From assembly GCF_003851125.1 (NCBI RefSeq), contig NZ_BGOW01000010.1:1-64000 (forward strand): a DNA stretch of 64,000 nt. The letters run 5' to 3'. The translations under genes were made by a program, and so were the position numbers. Positions 17,210 through 26,771 of this stretch are shown in pieces. The notes below the pieces were generated by a model that searched no databases, was not told the DNA's origin, and worked only from the letters and a program-made list of their open reading frames with translations. This DNA is from Sulfuriferula multivorans. GTDB lineage: Bacteria; Pseudomonadota; Gammaproteobacteria; Burkholderiales; Sulfuriferulaceae. Position 1 is the first letter of the stretch. The number at the start of each line of letters is the position of its first letter.

Positions 17210-19432
17210 ATGAAAAACAAACTGGCTCATTTATACCAACAATTACTTGCATGTATCGCCGTCGCCTTATTCCTGGCCATGGGTATGCAGACAGTACGTG
17301 CCGCGGGAAGCGACGCCAACAGCGTACAGTCGCTTGATTATTCCACGCTGGAAGATGGCAAGCTTCTGATTAAGGTGGGTTTAAAGCAGCCCCTTAAAGC
17401 CAGTCCTGCTGGCTTTGCCATCAACAACCCGCCGCGTGTCGTGCTTGATCTGGCCGGAGCCAGCAATGGTCTTGGTAAAAATACCGTCAATGTCGGACAG
17501 GGCGCGCTGCGCGATATCAATATCGTGCAAGCTGGAGACCGTACTCGCCTGGTGTTGAACCTGTCCAAGGCTGCCCAATACACCACACGCATGGAGGGTA
17601 ATGATCTGTTCATCACCCTGCAAGCATCCAATAATCAGATTACCAGCAATGAAACGCCGCGTTTCGCTGAAGGCTCGCCAAGCGCCGCCAAGCATAGTGT
17701 GCGCGACATTGACTTTCACCGTGGGTCAAGCGGAGAAGGGCGCATCGTCGCGACATTATCCGACACCACCACCGGCATCGATATTCGCAAGCAGGGTCAA
17801 CAGCTGGTTGTGGATTTCCTTAATACAGACGCGCCGCGCAGCCTGCAACGCCGTCTTGATGTCAATGATTTCGCAACACCCGTAAAATATATTGAAACCC
17901 AGAGCAACGGTGGCAATGTGCGCATGGTAGTGGAGCCCAAAGGCGACTACGAGTACTCCGCTTATCAGGCCGACAACCAGTTCACCATCGAAGTACGTGC
18001 CAAACAGGAAGAATCCGGTAAAACCGGCTCAGGCAAGCCCAAGTATACCGGCGACAAGCTTTCCCTCAACTTCCAGAACGTTGAGGTGCGCTCGGTGCTG
18101 CAAGTGATTGCCGATTTTACCGGGCTTAACATCATCACCAGTGACACGGTGAACGGTAACCTTACCCTGCGCCTGAAAGACGTGCCCTGGGATCAGGCTC
18201 TCGACATCATCATGCAAAGCAAAGGTCTGGACAAGCGCGTCAATGGTAATGTGATCTGGATCGCGCCCAAGGATGAGCTGGTTGCCAAAGAAAAAGCCGA
18301 ACTGGAGTCGCGTCAGGCTACCCAGGCACTGGAACCGCTGGTAGTGCGCAGCTACGAGCTGAACTACATGCGTGCCGAGCAAGCTGCCCGGGTATTGCAA
18401 GGGCAGGCCGCGGCACCGGGCGATAACGGAGAAGATGTGTCATGTTCGGCGCAAGCTCAAGGCGTCAAGGCAACCCCAGTGACAACTACGGCCGCACCAA
18501 CCACAGCACCTGGTTCAGCGGGCGGAGTGAGCCGGATACTTTCCGCTCGTGGTAGCGCCTCATCCGAGCCGCAGACCAACAGTCTGATAGTCAGTGATAC
18601 GCCCAGCAAACAGGATGAAGTACGCGAATTGCTCAAATTGATCGATATTCCTGCCAAACAGGTGATGATCGAAGCGCGTGTGGTGGTGGCGGATGACGGG
18701 TTCAGCCGTCAATTGGGCGTGCGCTTTGGTGTCCAGCATGGCCGCCCAGGCGACAGCGTGGGTGTTTCCAATAGCGCAGCTAACGCGGCGAATGGAATAA
18801 CCTCCGGTGTAAATGGCGCGGCGCCATTTAATTTTAATTTTCCTAATGTGAATCTGCCGGGTGCGGCTGGTGTGACTGGCACGCTTGGGCTGTCGCTGAT
18901 CAATCTGGGCAGCGGCAATTTGGTGAGCCTCGAGTTGTCCGCACTGGAAGCGGACAATCGCGGCAAGATCATCTCCAATCCGCGTGTAGTGACTTCCAAC
19001 CAGAGACCTGCGGTCATCCTGCAGGGCACGCAGATTCCCTACATTACCCCTGGCACCGCGAACTCCCCGCCCACAGTGACATTTAAGGATGCTTTTCTGT
19101 GTCTGCTGGTTAACCCCCAAATCCTGAACAACGATTCAGTGATCTTGAATGTCGAAGTGCAGAAAGATGCTCAGGGGATCAGCGTGGCGGGGCAGCCTGC
19201 CATAGATACCAAACGGGTTAAAACGCAGGTGCGCTTGAAGAACGGTGAAACGGCAGTTCTGGGAGGTATCTTCGAACAAACTACCCGGAATGATACCAAT
19301 AAGGTGCCATTGCTGGGAGATATTCCGGTATTAGGGAATTTGTTCAAAACGACGAACAAGCAGAATAGCAAAATGGAATTGCTGATATTCCTCACTCCAC
19401 GCATTATCAAGGATAATATGGAATTGCGTTAA
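17210..19432 (+). CDS. pilQ: Type IV pilus secretin PilQ
   Basis: A secretin of about 740 residues forming the outer-membrane pilus channel. It has a signal peptide ending around TVRA-AG, two AMIN domains (about 40-140 and 160-260) that bind peptidoglycan, an STN/N0 domain near 280-350, an N1 domain, and the secretin core with [15 protein letters not shown] and LLIFLTPRI near the C-terminus. An alanine/threonine/glycine-rich segment interrupts N1 and the core around residues 410-440. ATG 17210 has GAGGT six bases upstream and is preferred over ATG 17198 four codons earlier. Confidence 0.95.
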   Translation: MKNKLAHLYQQLLACIAVALFLAMGMQTVRAAGSDANSVQSLDYSTLEDGKLLIKVGLKQPLKASPAGFAINNPPRVVLDLAGASNGLGKNTVNVGQGALRDINIVQAGDRTRLVLNLSKAAQYTTRMEGNDLFITLQASNNQITSNETPRFAEGSPSAAKHSVRDIDFHRGSSGEGRIVATLSDTTTGIDIRKQGQQLVVDFLNTDAPRSLQRRLDVNDFATPVKYIETQSNGGNVRMVVEPKGDYEYSAYQADNQFTIEVRAKQEESGKTGSGKPKYTGDKLSLNFQNVEVRSVLQVIADFTGLNIITSDTVNGNLTLRLKDVPWDQALDIIMQSKGLDKRVNGNVIWIAPKDELVAKEKAELESRQATQALEPLVVRSYELNYMRAEQAARVLQGQAAAPGDNGEDVSCSAQAQGVKATPVTTTAAPTTAPGSAGGVSRILSARGSASSEPQTNSLIVSDTPSKQDEVRELLKLIDIPAKQVMIEARVVVADDGFSRQLGVRFGVQHGRPGDSVGVSNSAANAANGITSGVNGAAPFNFNFPNVNLPGAAGVTGTLGLSLINLGSGNLVSLELSALEADNRGKIISNPRVVTSNQRPAVILQGTQIPYITPGTANSPPTVTFKDAFLCLLVNPQILNNDSVILNVEVQKDAQGISVAGQPAIDTKRVKTQVRLKNGETAVLGGIFEQTTRNDTNKVPLLGDIPVLGNLFKTTNKQNSKMELLIFLTPRIIKDNMELR

Positions 19433-19445
19433 AATCTCATCCATT

Positions 19446-19474
19446 AAAAAAAGCGGGCATAGCCCGCTTTTTTT
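19446..19474 (+). terminator. Rho-independent terminator after pilQ
   Basis: GCGGGC-ATA-GCCCGC stem-loop flanked by seven A before and seven T after. It closes the pilMNOPQ transcript and separates it from aroK. Confidence 0.93.
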
Positions 19475-19530
19475 CGTCCGTTCAAATGGCCAGACTAGGT
19501 AGCAGCGTCAGCTTTCGCTACAATCCTGCC

Positions 19531-20058
19531 ATGACTGATAAACATACCAATATTATTCTGGTCGGCCTGATGGGTGCCGGAAAAACGACAGTAGGCAAGT
19601 TGCTGGCCAGACACCTCGATAAATGCTTTTATGATTCCGACCATGAGCTGGTACGCCGCAATGGCGTAACGATTCCGGTGATATTCGAAGTAGAAGGTGA
19701 GGCGGGTTTTCGCAGGCGTGAAGAAGCTGTCATTGACGAATTGAGCAGCCTCGACAACGTGGTGTTGGCCACAGGGGGTGGAGCAGTATTGAGTGCGCAA
19801 ACCCGAGCCTTGTTGAAGTCGCGCGGCACGGTCGTATATCTGCGCGGTGCGGTGGAGGAATTATGGCAACGTACGCGCCATGACCGCAATCGTCCGTTAT
19901 TGCAAACGGCCGACCCCAAGGCGCGCTTGCGCGAGTTGTACACCGAGCGCGACCCGTTGTATCGCGAAGTGGCCGACGTGGTAATCGACACCAGCCGGCA
20001 GAACGTCAATGCCCTGGTACGCCAGCTTGAACAGAAACTTGCCGGCTTGCCGGATTAA
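19531..20058 (+). CDS. aroK: Shikimate kinase
   Basis: A 175-residue P-loop kinase (GLMGAGKTT at 12-20) that phosphorylates shikimate at the 3-position in the aromatic amino acid pathway. Other family marks are DSD, the FRRREE segment, ATGGGAVL, and RNRPLL in the lid. ATG 19531 gives the normal family length; an upstream in-frame start would add 15 residues with no family match. In most relatives pilQ-aroK is followed by aroB, but here a secreted beta-helix gene follows only 4 bp later. Confidence 0.95.
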   Translation: MTDKHTNIILVGLMGAGKTTVGKLLARHLDKCFYDSDHELVRRNGVTIPVIFEVEGEAGFRRREEAVIDELSSLDNVVLATGGGAVLSAQTRALLKSRGTVVYLRGAVEELWQRTRHDRNRPLLQTADPKARLRELYTERDPLYREVADVVIDTSRQNVNALVRQLEQKLAGLPD

Positions 20059-20062
20059 CATC

Positions 20063-21379
20063 GTGAAGACGGCCTGGCGCTTTGTGTGGCAGGTGATATT
20101 CATCCTCTGGGTTGGGAGCGGCGTTACGGCTGAAGCACGAATAATCAGCGCCAATCCTGCCAATTATCACGCACTGATACAGACCCTGAAGCCTGGCGAT
20201 CGGCTGCAACTCGCAGCAGGCGATTATACGAACGGTCTGCCGGTACATCAGCTGGTCGGCCTGCCCAACCGTCCCATTGTCATTGCCGGGCCAGTTGCAC
20301 CGGCGCGCGCGGTGTTTCATGCCCGTTCCGGCGCCAACACAGTGAGCATCGTGGATTCTGCTTATGTTGAAATCCGTGATCTGGTCCTCGACGGCGGTAA
20401 CCTGCCGGTGGACGGCGTGCGAGCCGAAGGTCATGCGCATTTTGCGCATCATATTACGCTGACCAACTTGCTGATTCAGGGGCATGGCAATAACCAGCAA
20501 ACCGTAGGCATCTCCACCAAATGTCCGGCGTGGGACTGGGTGATTCGCGACAATGTGATTCTCGGCGCGGGTACTGGAATGTACCTCGGCAATTCGGATG
20601 GCAGCGACGCGTTTGTCGGCGGTGTGATCGAATATAACTATATCGCCGACACGCTAGGCTACAACCTGCAAATCAAACACCAGATCGTCCGCGCCAGCGT
20701 GCCCGGAATGCCTGCCACAGCCCGGCAGACCATTATCCGCCACAACGTGTTCAGCAAGGCAAAGAATGCCAGTAGTGGCCAGTTGGCGCGCCCCAATGTG
20801 CTGGTTGGGCATTGGCCGCTTACGGGCAACGGCGTAAATGATCGCTACCTGATTTACGCCAATTTTTTCTATGACAACCCGACCGAAGCCCTGTTTCAGG
20901 GGGAAGGCAATATTGCGCTGTACAACAATATCTTCGTCAACCCGGCGGGCGACGCAGTGCATATCCAGCCGCATCACGACATTCCGAAAAATATCGTGAT
21001 TGCCTACAACACCATTGTCGCCAGCGGTGACGGCGTACGCTTGCTGCATCTGCCGGATACGCCGGTGGCAGAACTGACATTCACGCATAATTTGATCTTC
21101 GCTGGCCGGGCCGTGGCAGGCCTCGTAGATGCAGGTAATCTGGCGCAGGACTATGCCAGTGCCGAGCTGTATCTGCGGCGCCCGGACGCAGCGCCGCCTG
21201 AGTTGGATGTCACGCCAATACGCCGGCTGCGTGTGTCTGCTGCACGCCTGGCCGCGCTACCCGAATTGACGCGCGACTATGCCGGACAACGCCGCAATCC
21301 GGAGGATGTGGGCGCACTGTCGAGCGCGCAGCCGTCTGCCAGCGTGCCGCTGCTGCTGGCACGGCCACGCCGAAAATAA
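20063..21379 (+). CDS. Secreted right-handed parallel beta-helix protein
   Basis: A 438-residue exported protein. The GTG start lies 4 bp after the aroK stop and gives a clean signal peptide ending TAEA/R26. The rest shows regular short beta-strand coils with repeated N-x-I/V patterns (IRDNVIL, IEYNYIA, IRHNVFS, IYANFFY, LYNNIFV, AYNTIVA, THNLIFA), typical of the pectate-lyase-like right-handed beta-helix fold. Relatives include polysaccharide lyases and epimerases, but I cannot name catalytic residues. It is followed 10 bp later by a VanZ/Wzy membrane protein, which suggests a polysaccharide role (inference). Confidence 0.8.
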   Translation: MKTAWRFVWQVIFILWVGSGVTAEARIISANPANYHALIQTLKPGDRLQLAAGDYTNGLPVHQLVGLPNRPIVIAGPVAPARAVFHARSGANTVSIVDSAYVEIRDLVLDGGNLPVDGVRAEGHAHFAHHITLTNLLIQGHGNNQQTVGISTKCPAWDWVIRDNVILGAGTGMYLGNSDGSDAFVGGVIEYNYIADTLGYNLQIKHQIVRASVPGMPATARQTIIRHNVFSKAKNASSGQLARPNVLVGHWPLTGNGVNDRYLIYANFFYDNPTEALFQGEGNIALYNNIFVNPAGDAVHIQPHHDIPKNIVIAYNTIVASGDGVRLLHLPDTPVAELTFTHNLIFAGRAVAGLVDAGNLAQDYASAELYLRRPDAAPPELDVTPIRRLRVSAARLAALPELTRDYAGQRRNPEDVGALSSAQPSASVPLLLARPRRK

Positions 21380-21389
21380 TGGAGGATTC

Positions 21390-24300
21390 ATGAACAACAA
21401 GCCCGCGCGCAGCATATCGGTCACATATGCGGCACTGGCCTACCTGTGCTTCGTGATCTACGGCAGTCTGGTACCGCTGGATTTTCATGATGTGCCATGG
21501 GATCAGGCATTACAGCATTTCGGTGCGATTCCCTGGCTGGCGATGGATACTATTTCACGCGCTGACTGGGTCGCAAACCTGGTGCTGTATATGCCACTGG
21601 CGTTCCTGCTGATGTGGGCACAGCGTCCGCGTAGCAGTGCAGGTTATTGGGCGGCGAGCATCGTTGCCCTGACGGTATGCATAGCATTGGCGGTGGGTAT
21701 TGAATTTACTCAAATGTACTTTCCGCCGCGTACTGTTTCGCTCAATGACATCGTCGCTGAAGTTATTGGCAGCGTGCTGGGTACGGGGTTATGGTTGCTG
21801 GCCGGCGAGGCCATTGCACACCGTTTCTCGCGTCTGAGTGAAGGGGGGGATGCGGCGTTGACCGCGGCGTTTGTGTTGTATCTGCTCAGCTATCTGGCGC
21901 TGAGTCTGTTCCCATACGATTTTGTGATAGCGTCGAATGAACTCGCCACGCGGCTTGCCACGGGCCGTGACAGTTGGTTCGTGTCACCTGTTGTGTGCAG
22001 TGACGCACTGCGCTGTGTTGCCAGATTGGCGGAGGAAGCCCTCGTCGTGGCGCCGCTTGGCGCATTGATGGCGCGTTGGCTGCGCGGGCCGAAGGCAGCG
22101 CGGGTGCTGGTCGCGATGAGCGCGGGTGCACTGCTGGGTATGCTGATCGAGATTACGCAATTGTTTCTGGAGTCGGGTATCTCGCAAGGCGCGTCGGTAT
22201 TGACCCGCGCGCTGGGCATGGGGCTGGGGGCAGTCGTGTACCAGCGCCTGCTGGCGCATGCTTTCACCGCCCAGGTACGGCTGCAGATTCGATGGTTGGC
22301 AGCGCTCGCGTTGCCGTTTTATCTGATCGCCGTGGTGGTCCTGCAAAACGATCATCTTTCCGGCTGGCTGGGCTGGCATAATGGTTTGGCGCGGCTGCCC
22401 GAAGTGCACTTCCTGCCGTTCTATTATCACTATTACACTTCAGAGGCTCTGGCACTCTCCAGTTTGCTGATGGTACTGGCCGCTTATTCACCGCTCGGTG
22501 TGCTGGCATTTTTATGGCAATTAGGAGCGGTGCGCCGGATGGGGGCAACGGTACCGGCATTGCTTGCCGCACTGATCGCAGCGGCTGTTGAATTCAGCAA
22601 GCTGTTCCAGTCCACGCAACACTCCGACCCGACCAATGTCATGTTGGCCGCGCTGGCAGCGGCGGCAGGGTATCGCGTGCTGGTCTGGATGAACGCCTTG
22701 AACACAACTGCCCGGCACCGTACCGCGCGGCAACAGACACATGCTGCGCCAACAGCAGACAACACCCACCCAGAATCGCTCGCTCAATATCCAGATAGTC
22801 GCGGAGGCATCAATCCATTGGCCCTGGTGAGTGTCGGCATTCTGGTATGGGTGGTATTGCGCTATCCCTTGGGCAGCCTCTGGCTGGGTGGCGCCCTGCT
22901 GGCGTATGCAGCATTGTTGTGGCGCTGGCCGCGGGCTTGGTTGGTAGCGGTGCCGGCGATGCTGCCGGTGCTTGATTTGGCACCCTTCACAGGCCGGTTT
23001 TTCTTCGATGAGTTTGATTGCCTGATACTTGTCACGTTTGCTGTGGTGGGCTGGCGCCGCAATAGCGGCAGACTGGTATGGAACCTGAGTGCCGCCGCAT
23101 GGTTGCTACTGGCATTGTTTACGCTATCGGTGGTGACTGCGGCGCTTGTTGGTATGTATCCATTTCCCGCGCTGGATGCCAATTCATTCAGCAATTACAA
23201 CAGCCACTACAATGCGTTGCGCGTCGCCAAAGGCCTGCTGTGGATATTGCTATTGTTGCCATTGCTGCGTATGGGATTGAATCAGAATGCCGTACGAAGT
23301 CAGCGCTTGCTCACGTTGGGTGTGACGCTGGGCGTGCTGGCCGGTGGAATTTCGGTGCTTTGGGAACGCGCCGCATTTACCGGGTTGCTCAATTTCAGTG
23401 GCGACTATCGCGTGGCGGGCATGTTCTCCGGGATGCACATCGGGGGCGCATATATTGAAGCTTACTTCGCCACCGCGCTGCCGTTCGTGGTGTGGTGGAC
23501 TTTGCGCAGCCGGCGTGCGCTGTCGCGCTTGTTCGGTGTGGGCGTGTTTGCGCTGGGTGTGTATGCGCTGCTGGTGACTTACGCCCGCGGCGGCTATGTG
23601 GCACTGGCACTGAGCATGGCGGTACTGGGCTTGGGATTATTGATGCGCCGTAAGGCATCCGTGCGTAGCAGTCAGATTCTGGGTGGGTTGGCACTGCTGC
23701 TGGTGCTGGGCGGGATTGCCTGGCCGGTGCTGGAAGGCCGCTTCATGCAGAGTCGCTTAGCCGTCACGCAGCAGGATGCCGGCATCCGCGCTGCGCATTG
23801 GCAAGAAGCGATCGATATGATGGATAGCGGCATCGGCACGCAGCTATTCGGCATGGGATTGGGACGCTACCCGGAGACCTATTTTTGGCGCAATGAGCAG
23901 AACGTGCGGCCTTCGAACTATCAGTTTGTTACGCAAAAAGACAATACCTGGCTGGAACTGAGCGGGGGCGATGCGTTGTATTTTGAACAAATCGTCGCCG
24001 TGCGCGCGGATCGGCATTATCGATTGAGTTTTGCCGCACGTTCACGTCAGGATCGGGCGGATTTGAACGTGCCGGTGTGCGAGAAATGGATGCAAAATTC
24101 AGCTGCTTGTGTATGGCAGAGCGTGCATGTCGGCAATACCGGCGGACAATGGCGGCACTTTGTACTGGAGGTGGATACTGCCAAATTCTCCAGGCATCCC
24201 TGGTATGCACAACGCAGTGTAAAAATGAGTTTTTACAACCCGAACCCTGGCACGCTGCTGGATGTTGATGATGTGTCCCTGCGCGACGAGGCCGGACACG

Positions 24301-24677
24301 AATTGGTGAAAAACGGCAGCTTTAGTGCTGGCATGGACCACTGGTTTTTTGCCGCCGACAACCATTTACGCTGGCATTTCATGGATTTGTGGCTGCAACT
24401 GTATTTCGAGCAGGGAGGACTTGGACTCGCGCTGTTTGCTGCGATGGTGATTTATGCCTGCGTTGCATTAGTGCGGCGCTGGCGCGAACCCGAGTTTCCG
24501 GCACCCGCGTTGGCAGCGGCGTTGGTGGCATTCCTGACTGTGGGTGTAGCGGACAGCCTGTTTGATGCACCGCGAATGACGTTATTGTTTTTCCTGCTGT
24601 GGGCCTGGATAGCAGTGCGCGAGAGGCCCCATTTACGGCACTCTGCGCGCAAGCGGCCTCGGGTGCAGCCACAGTAG
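21390..24677 (+). CDS. Giant VanZ / O-antigen-ligase-like membrane protein
   Basis: A 1095-residue polytopic inner-membrane protein. The start ATG has GGAGG four bases upstream. The N-terminal ~450 residues contain three VanZ-like blocks, each marked by an E-F/I-T/S-x-L/M-F core: GIEFTQMYFPPRTVSLNDI, LIEITQLFLESGISQGAS and AVEFSKLFQSTQHSDPTN. After a hydrophilic linker (about 450-475) comes a Wzy/WaaL-type region with many helices and the typical TYARGGYVALAL. A large periplasmic loop follows (about 850-990) that looks like a carbohydrate-binding beta-sandwich (VKNGSFSAGMDHW). The C-terminus has more helices. Ligation or polymerisation of a glycan is inferred. Confidence 0.82.
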   Translation: MNNKPARSISVTYAALAYLCFVIYGSLVPLDFHDVPWDQALQHFGAIPWLAMDTISRADWVANLVLYMPLAFLLMWAQRPRSSAGYWAASIVALTVCIALAVGIEFTQMYFPPRTVSLNDIVAEVIGSVLGTGLWLLAGEAIAHRFSRLSEGGDAALTAAFVLYLLSYLALSLFPYDFVIASNELATRLATGRDSWFVSPVVCSDALRCVARLAEEALVVAPLGALMARWLRGPKAARVLVAMSAGALLGMLIEITQLFLESGISQGASVLTRALGMGLGAVVYQRLLAHAFTAQVRLQIRWLAALALPFYLIAVVVLQNDHLSGWLGWHNGLARLPEVHFLPFYYHYYTSEALALSSLLMVLAAYSPLGVLAFLWQLGAVRRMGATVPALLAALIAAAVEFSKLFQSTQHSDPTNVMLAALAAAAGYRVLVWMNALNTTARHRTARQQTHAAPTADNTHPESLAQYPDSRGGINPLALVSVGILVWVVLRYPLGSLWLGGALLAYAALLWRWPRAWLVAVPAMLPVLDLAPFTGRFFFDEFDCLILVTFAVVGWRRNSGRLVWNLSAAAWLLLALFTLSVVTAALVGMYPFPALDANSFSNYNSHYNALRVAKGLLWILLLLPLLRMGLNQNAVRSQRLLTLGVTLGVLAGGISVLWERAAFTGLLNFSGDYRVAGMFSGMHIGGAYIEAYFATALPFVVWWTLRSRRALSRLFGVGVFALGVYALLVTYARGGYVALALSMAVLGLGLLMRRKASVRSSQILGGLALLLVLGGIAWPVLEGRFMQSRLAVTQQDAGIRAAHWQEAIDMMDSGIGTQLFGMGLGRYPETYFWRNEQNVRPSNYQFVTQKDNTWLELSGGDALYFEQIVAVRADRHYRLSFAARSRQDRADLNVPVCEKWMQNSAACVWQSVHVGNTGGQWRHFVLEVDTAKFSRHPWYAQRSVKMSFYNPNPGTLLDVDDVSLRDEAGHELVKNGSFSAGMDHWFFAADNHLRWHFMDLWLQLYFEQGGLGLALFAAMVIYACVALVRRWREPEFPAPALAAALVAFLTVGVADSLFDAPRMTLLFFLLWAWIAVRERPHLRHSARKRPRVQPQ

Positions 24678-25718
24678 TATCAATACCAATGCCGGCCACA
24701 CCAGTGCAACCCAGGCTGCAAGCGCGGTAATGTTGAGGGGGATGGCCCCGCTGCCGCCAGAAAAAGCGCGCATTGCGTTGCTGTGCAGCAGGAACTGCAA
24801 TGCCCCGGCCAGCGTCAGCAGCAAGGCCAAAAACTGCGCATGTAAACCAGCGGGTTCGCGCCTTGCCCAGAAAATCAGCAGCGCCGCCAGCACCATGCCG
24901 CTCACCATCTCGGCAGACAAGAGTCGCGGCAGTACCCAGCCTTTTAACAGCAGCGCTGCGGCGAGCAATTTGCACACCAGGACAAATCCAAAAATTGCGG
25001 CCCATCCGGATAGTTTCCTGGGCGGATGGCGCATCAGGCTGGCAATTAGCAAGCTCGCCAGAGCCCCTTCCAAGCCAAATATCAGCGCATGTAATAAATG
25101 AAACCGGTAGCCATCATTTCCGGGAATCTCCCAAAATGGCACAAAATGGGTTTTCAGATTGCCCGCCACCAATGAGGGAACATCCAGGCTCAGTTGCGAT
25201 AATCCCCATAGTGCCAGCATGAGCAGACCGAAATTGCTCCACAGTCCAGGCGCCAGCCAGCGTCCGCGCCAGCCGGGCAGCAGATGCCCCGGCCATTTGC
25301 TTTCCTGCAGCAGACGGTAAAGCATCACGCCTACCATGGCACCCGTCACATTGGCCGCAATGTCCTGTGTTGCTGCGATGCGGCCAGGCAGGAAAGTCTG
25401 CGACCATTCCATCAGCAGGCTGAACAGCGAGGTGGCCAGGATTGCCCATAACACGGTGCGCCAGCGCGACAGATACAGGCGTAGCCAGGCTGCGAGCAGG
25501 TAACCCAATGGCAGATAGGCCAGGATGTTGGTAATCAGGTCGGTACGGGTAATATGGTGCGGCCAGGGTGCTGACAGGAACGCCAAGCTGCCATTCAGAG
25601 ACGCACGCCAGCCGCTGAATGGATAGAGGCTGCCGTAACCAATCAGCAGCACATATAGCAGCAGCGCACCGAGCCGCATCAGGCGGGTCAAGCTTGAAGG
25701 TGAAGTGGTGTGAGACAT
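24633..25718 (-). CDS. VanZ-family membrane protein
   Basis: A 361-residue polytopic membrane protein. The first half is a VanZ domain with NILAYLPLGYLLAAW and LLMEWSQTFLPGRIAATQDI, the same core seen in the neighbouring large protein. The second half holds further helices (HLLHALIFGLEGALAS) that may be a degenerate second copy. ATG 25718 is chosen as it starts just before the first hydrophobic segment; an upstream start would add a cysteine-rich unrelated stretch. Its 3' end overlaps the convergent VanZ/Wzy gene by 45 bp. VanZ proteins are often found in exopolymer loci; the biochemical activity is not known. Confidence 0.82.
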   Translation of the reverse strand: MSHTTSPSSLTRLMRLGALLLYVLLIGYGSLYPFSGWRASLNGSLAFLSAPWPHHITRTDLITNILAYLPLGYLLAAWLRLYLSRWRTVLWAILATSLFSLLMEWSQTFLPGRIAATQDIAANVTGAMVGVMLYRLLQESKWPGHLLPGWRGRWLAPGLWSNFGLLMLALWGLSQLSLDVPSLVAGNLKTHFVPFWEIPGNDGYRFHLLHALIFGLEGALASLLIASLMRHPPRKLSGWAAIFGFVLVCKLLAAALLLKGWVLPRLLSAEMVSGMVLAALLIFWARREPAGLHAQFLALLLTLAGALQFLLHSNAMRAFSGGSGAIPLNITALAAWVALVWPALVLILLWLHPRPLARRVP

Positions 25719-25795
25719 GAGGTGATGGTAGCAGAAGCAGGTATGATATAGCGCTGCTGTAACGGTTCCAGAATAAGCCAGGGGGACGGCAAAAC

Positions 25796-26761
25796 GTGAC
25801 ACAGTATTTTGATGTATTCAATGGTGATGCGGACGGCATTTGTGCTTTGCACCAGTTGCGTTTGGCACAGCCGCTGGAGGCCACCCTGATTAGCGGGGTG
25901 AAGCGCGATATCGGGCTGCTTGCGCAGGTGAGCGCGGCGGCAGGTGATGAGATTACCGTGCTCGATATTGCCATGAGCAAAAACCATGCGGCGCTTGTTG
26001 CCCTGCTCGCAACGGGCGCGCATGTGCGCTATTTCGACCACCATATTCCCGGCGACATCCCCCAGCATCCGCATCTGGATGCGTATATCGATACCGACGC
26101 CAATGTTTGTACCAGTCTACTGGTGAACCGCTATCTGGGCGGTAGTCAGTTGATCTGGGCGTTGGTTGCAGCGTTTGGCGACAACATGGCCGGCGCCGCG
26201 CGTGCAGCGGCCGCCCCGCTGAATTTGAGCGAAGCACAGCTGGATGACCTGCGCAGTCTGGGTGAATGCATCAACTACAACGGCTACGGCGACACACTGG
26301 CGGATTTGTTTTACGCGCCGATAGAGCTTTATCGTATCGTGCATACATACACCGATCCATTCGAGCTTATCCAGACTGAACCCGCTTACCAGGTACTGCG
26401 TGATGGGTACGCCGAGGACATGGCCCGAGCCCACGCCGTGCAGCCAATTCAAGTTCGCAGTAGCGGTGCCGTTTACTTGTTACCCGATGCGACCTGGAGC
26501 CGACGCGTATCCGGTGTGTTCGGTAACCGTCTGGCAACCGATTATCCCGAACGCGCCCATGCCGTGTTGACCCACAAACCCGGTGGCGGCTATGTGGTGA
26601 GCGTACGTGCACCGCAGACGACCAAGGCTTGCGCGGGTGTGCTATGCAGTAGCTTTGCCACGGGCGGGGGGCGTCGCGGTGCGGCGGGTATTAACCACCT
26701 GCCCGAAGTGGAACTGGAAGTGTTTGTAAATCGCTTTTATACGATATTCGAAAAGAATTGA
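25796..26761 (+). CDS. DHH-family phosphoesterase
   Basis: A 321-residue protein with DHH motifs: FNGDADGICA (motif I), VLDIAMS (II) and YFDHHIPGD (III), then a C-terminal DHHA1-like end with GGGRRGAAGINHLP, where the usual GGGH histidine is arginine. DHH/DHHA1 proteins of the NrnA type hydrolyse nanoRNA and pAp (3'-phosphoadenosine 5'-phosphate). The start is GTG. The gene is 10 bp before the Sat-CysC fusion, so a role in clearing pAp made from PAPS is an attractive but untested idea. Confidence 0.85.
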   Translation: MTQYFDVFNGDADGICALHQLRLAQPLEATLISGVKRDIGLLAQVSAAAGDEITVLDIAMSKNHAALVALLATGAHVRYFDHHIPGDIPQHPHLDAYIDTDANVCTSLLVNRYLGGSQLIWALVAAFGDNMAGAARAAAAPLNLSEAQLDDLRSLGECINYNGYGDTLADLFYAPIELYRIVHTYTDPFELIQTEPAYQVLRDGYAEDMARAHAVQPIQVRSSGAVYLLPDATWSRRVSGVFGNRLATDYPERAHAVLTHKPGGGYVVSVRAPQTTKACAGVLCSSFATGGGRRGAAGINHLPEVELEVFVNRFYTIFEKN

Positions 26762-26771
26762 GGGAGATGCT

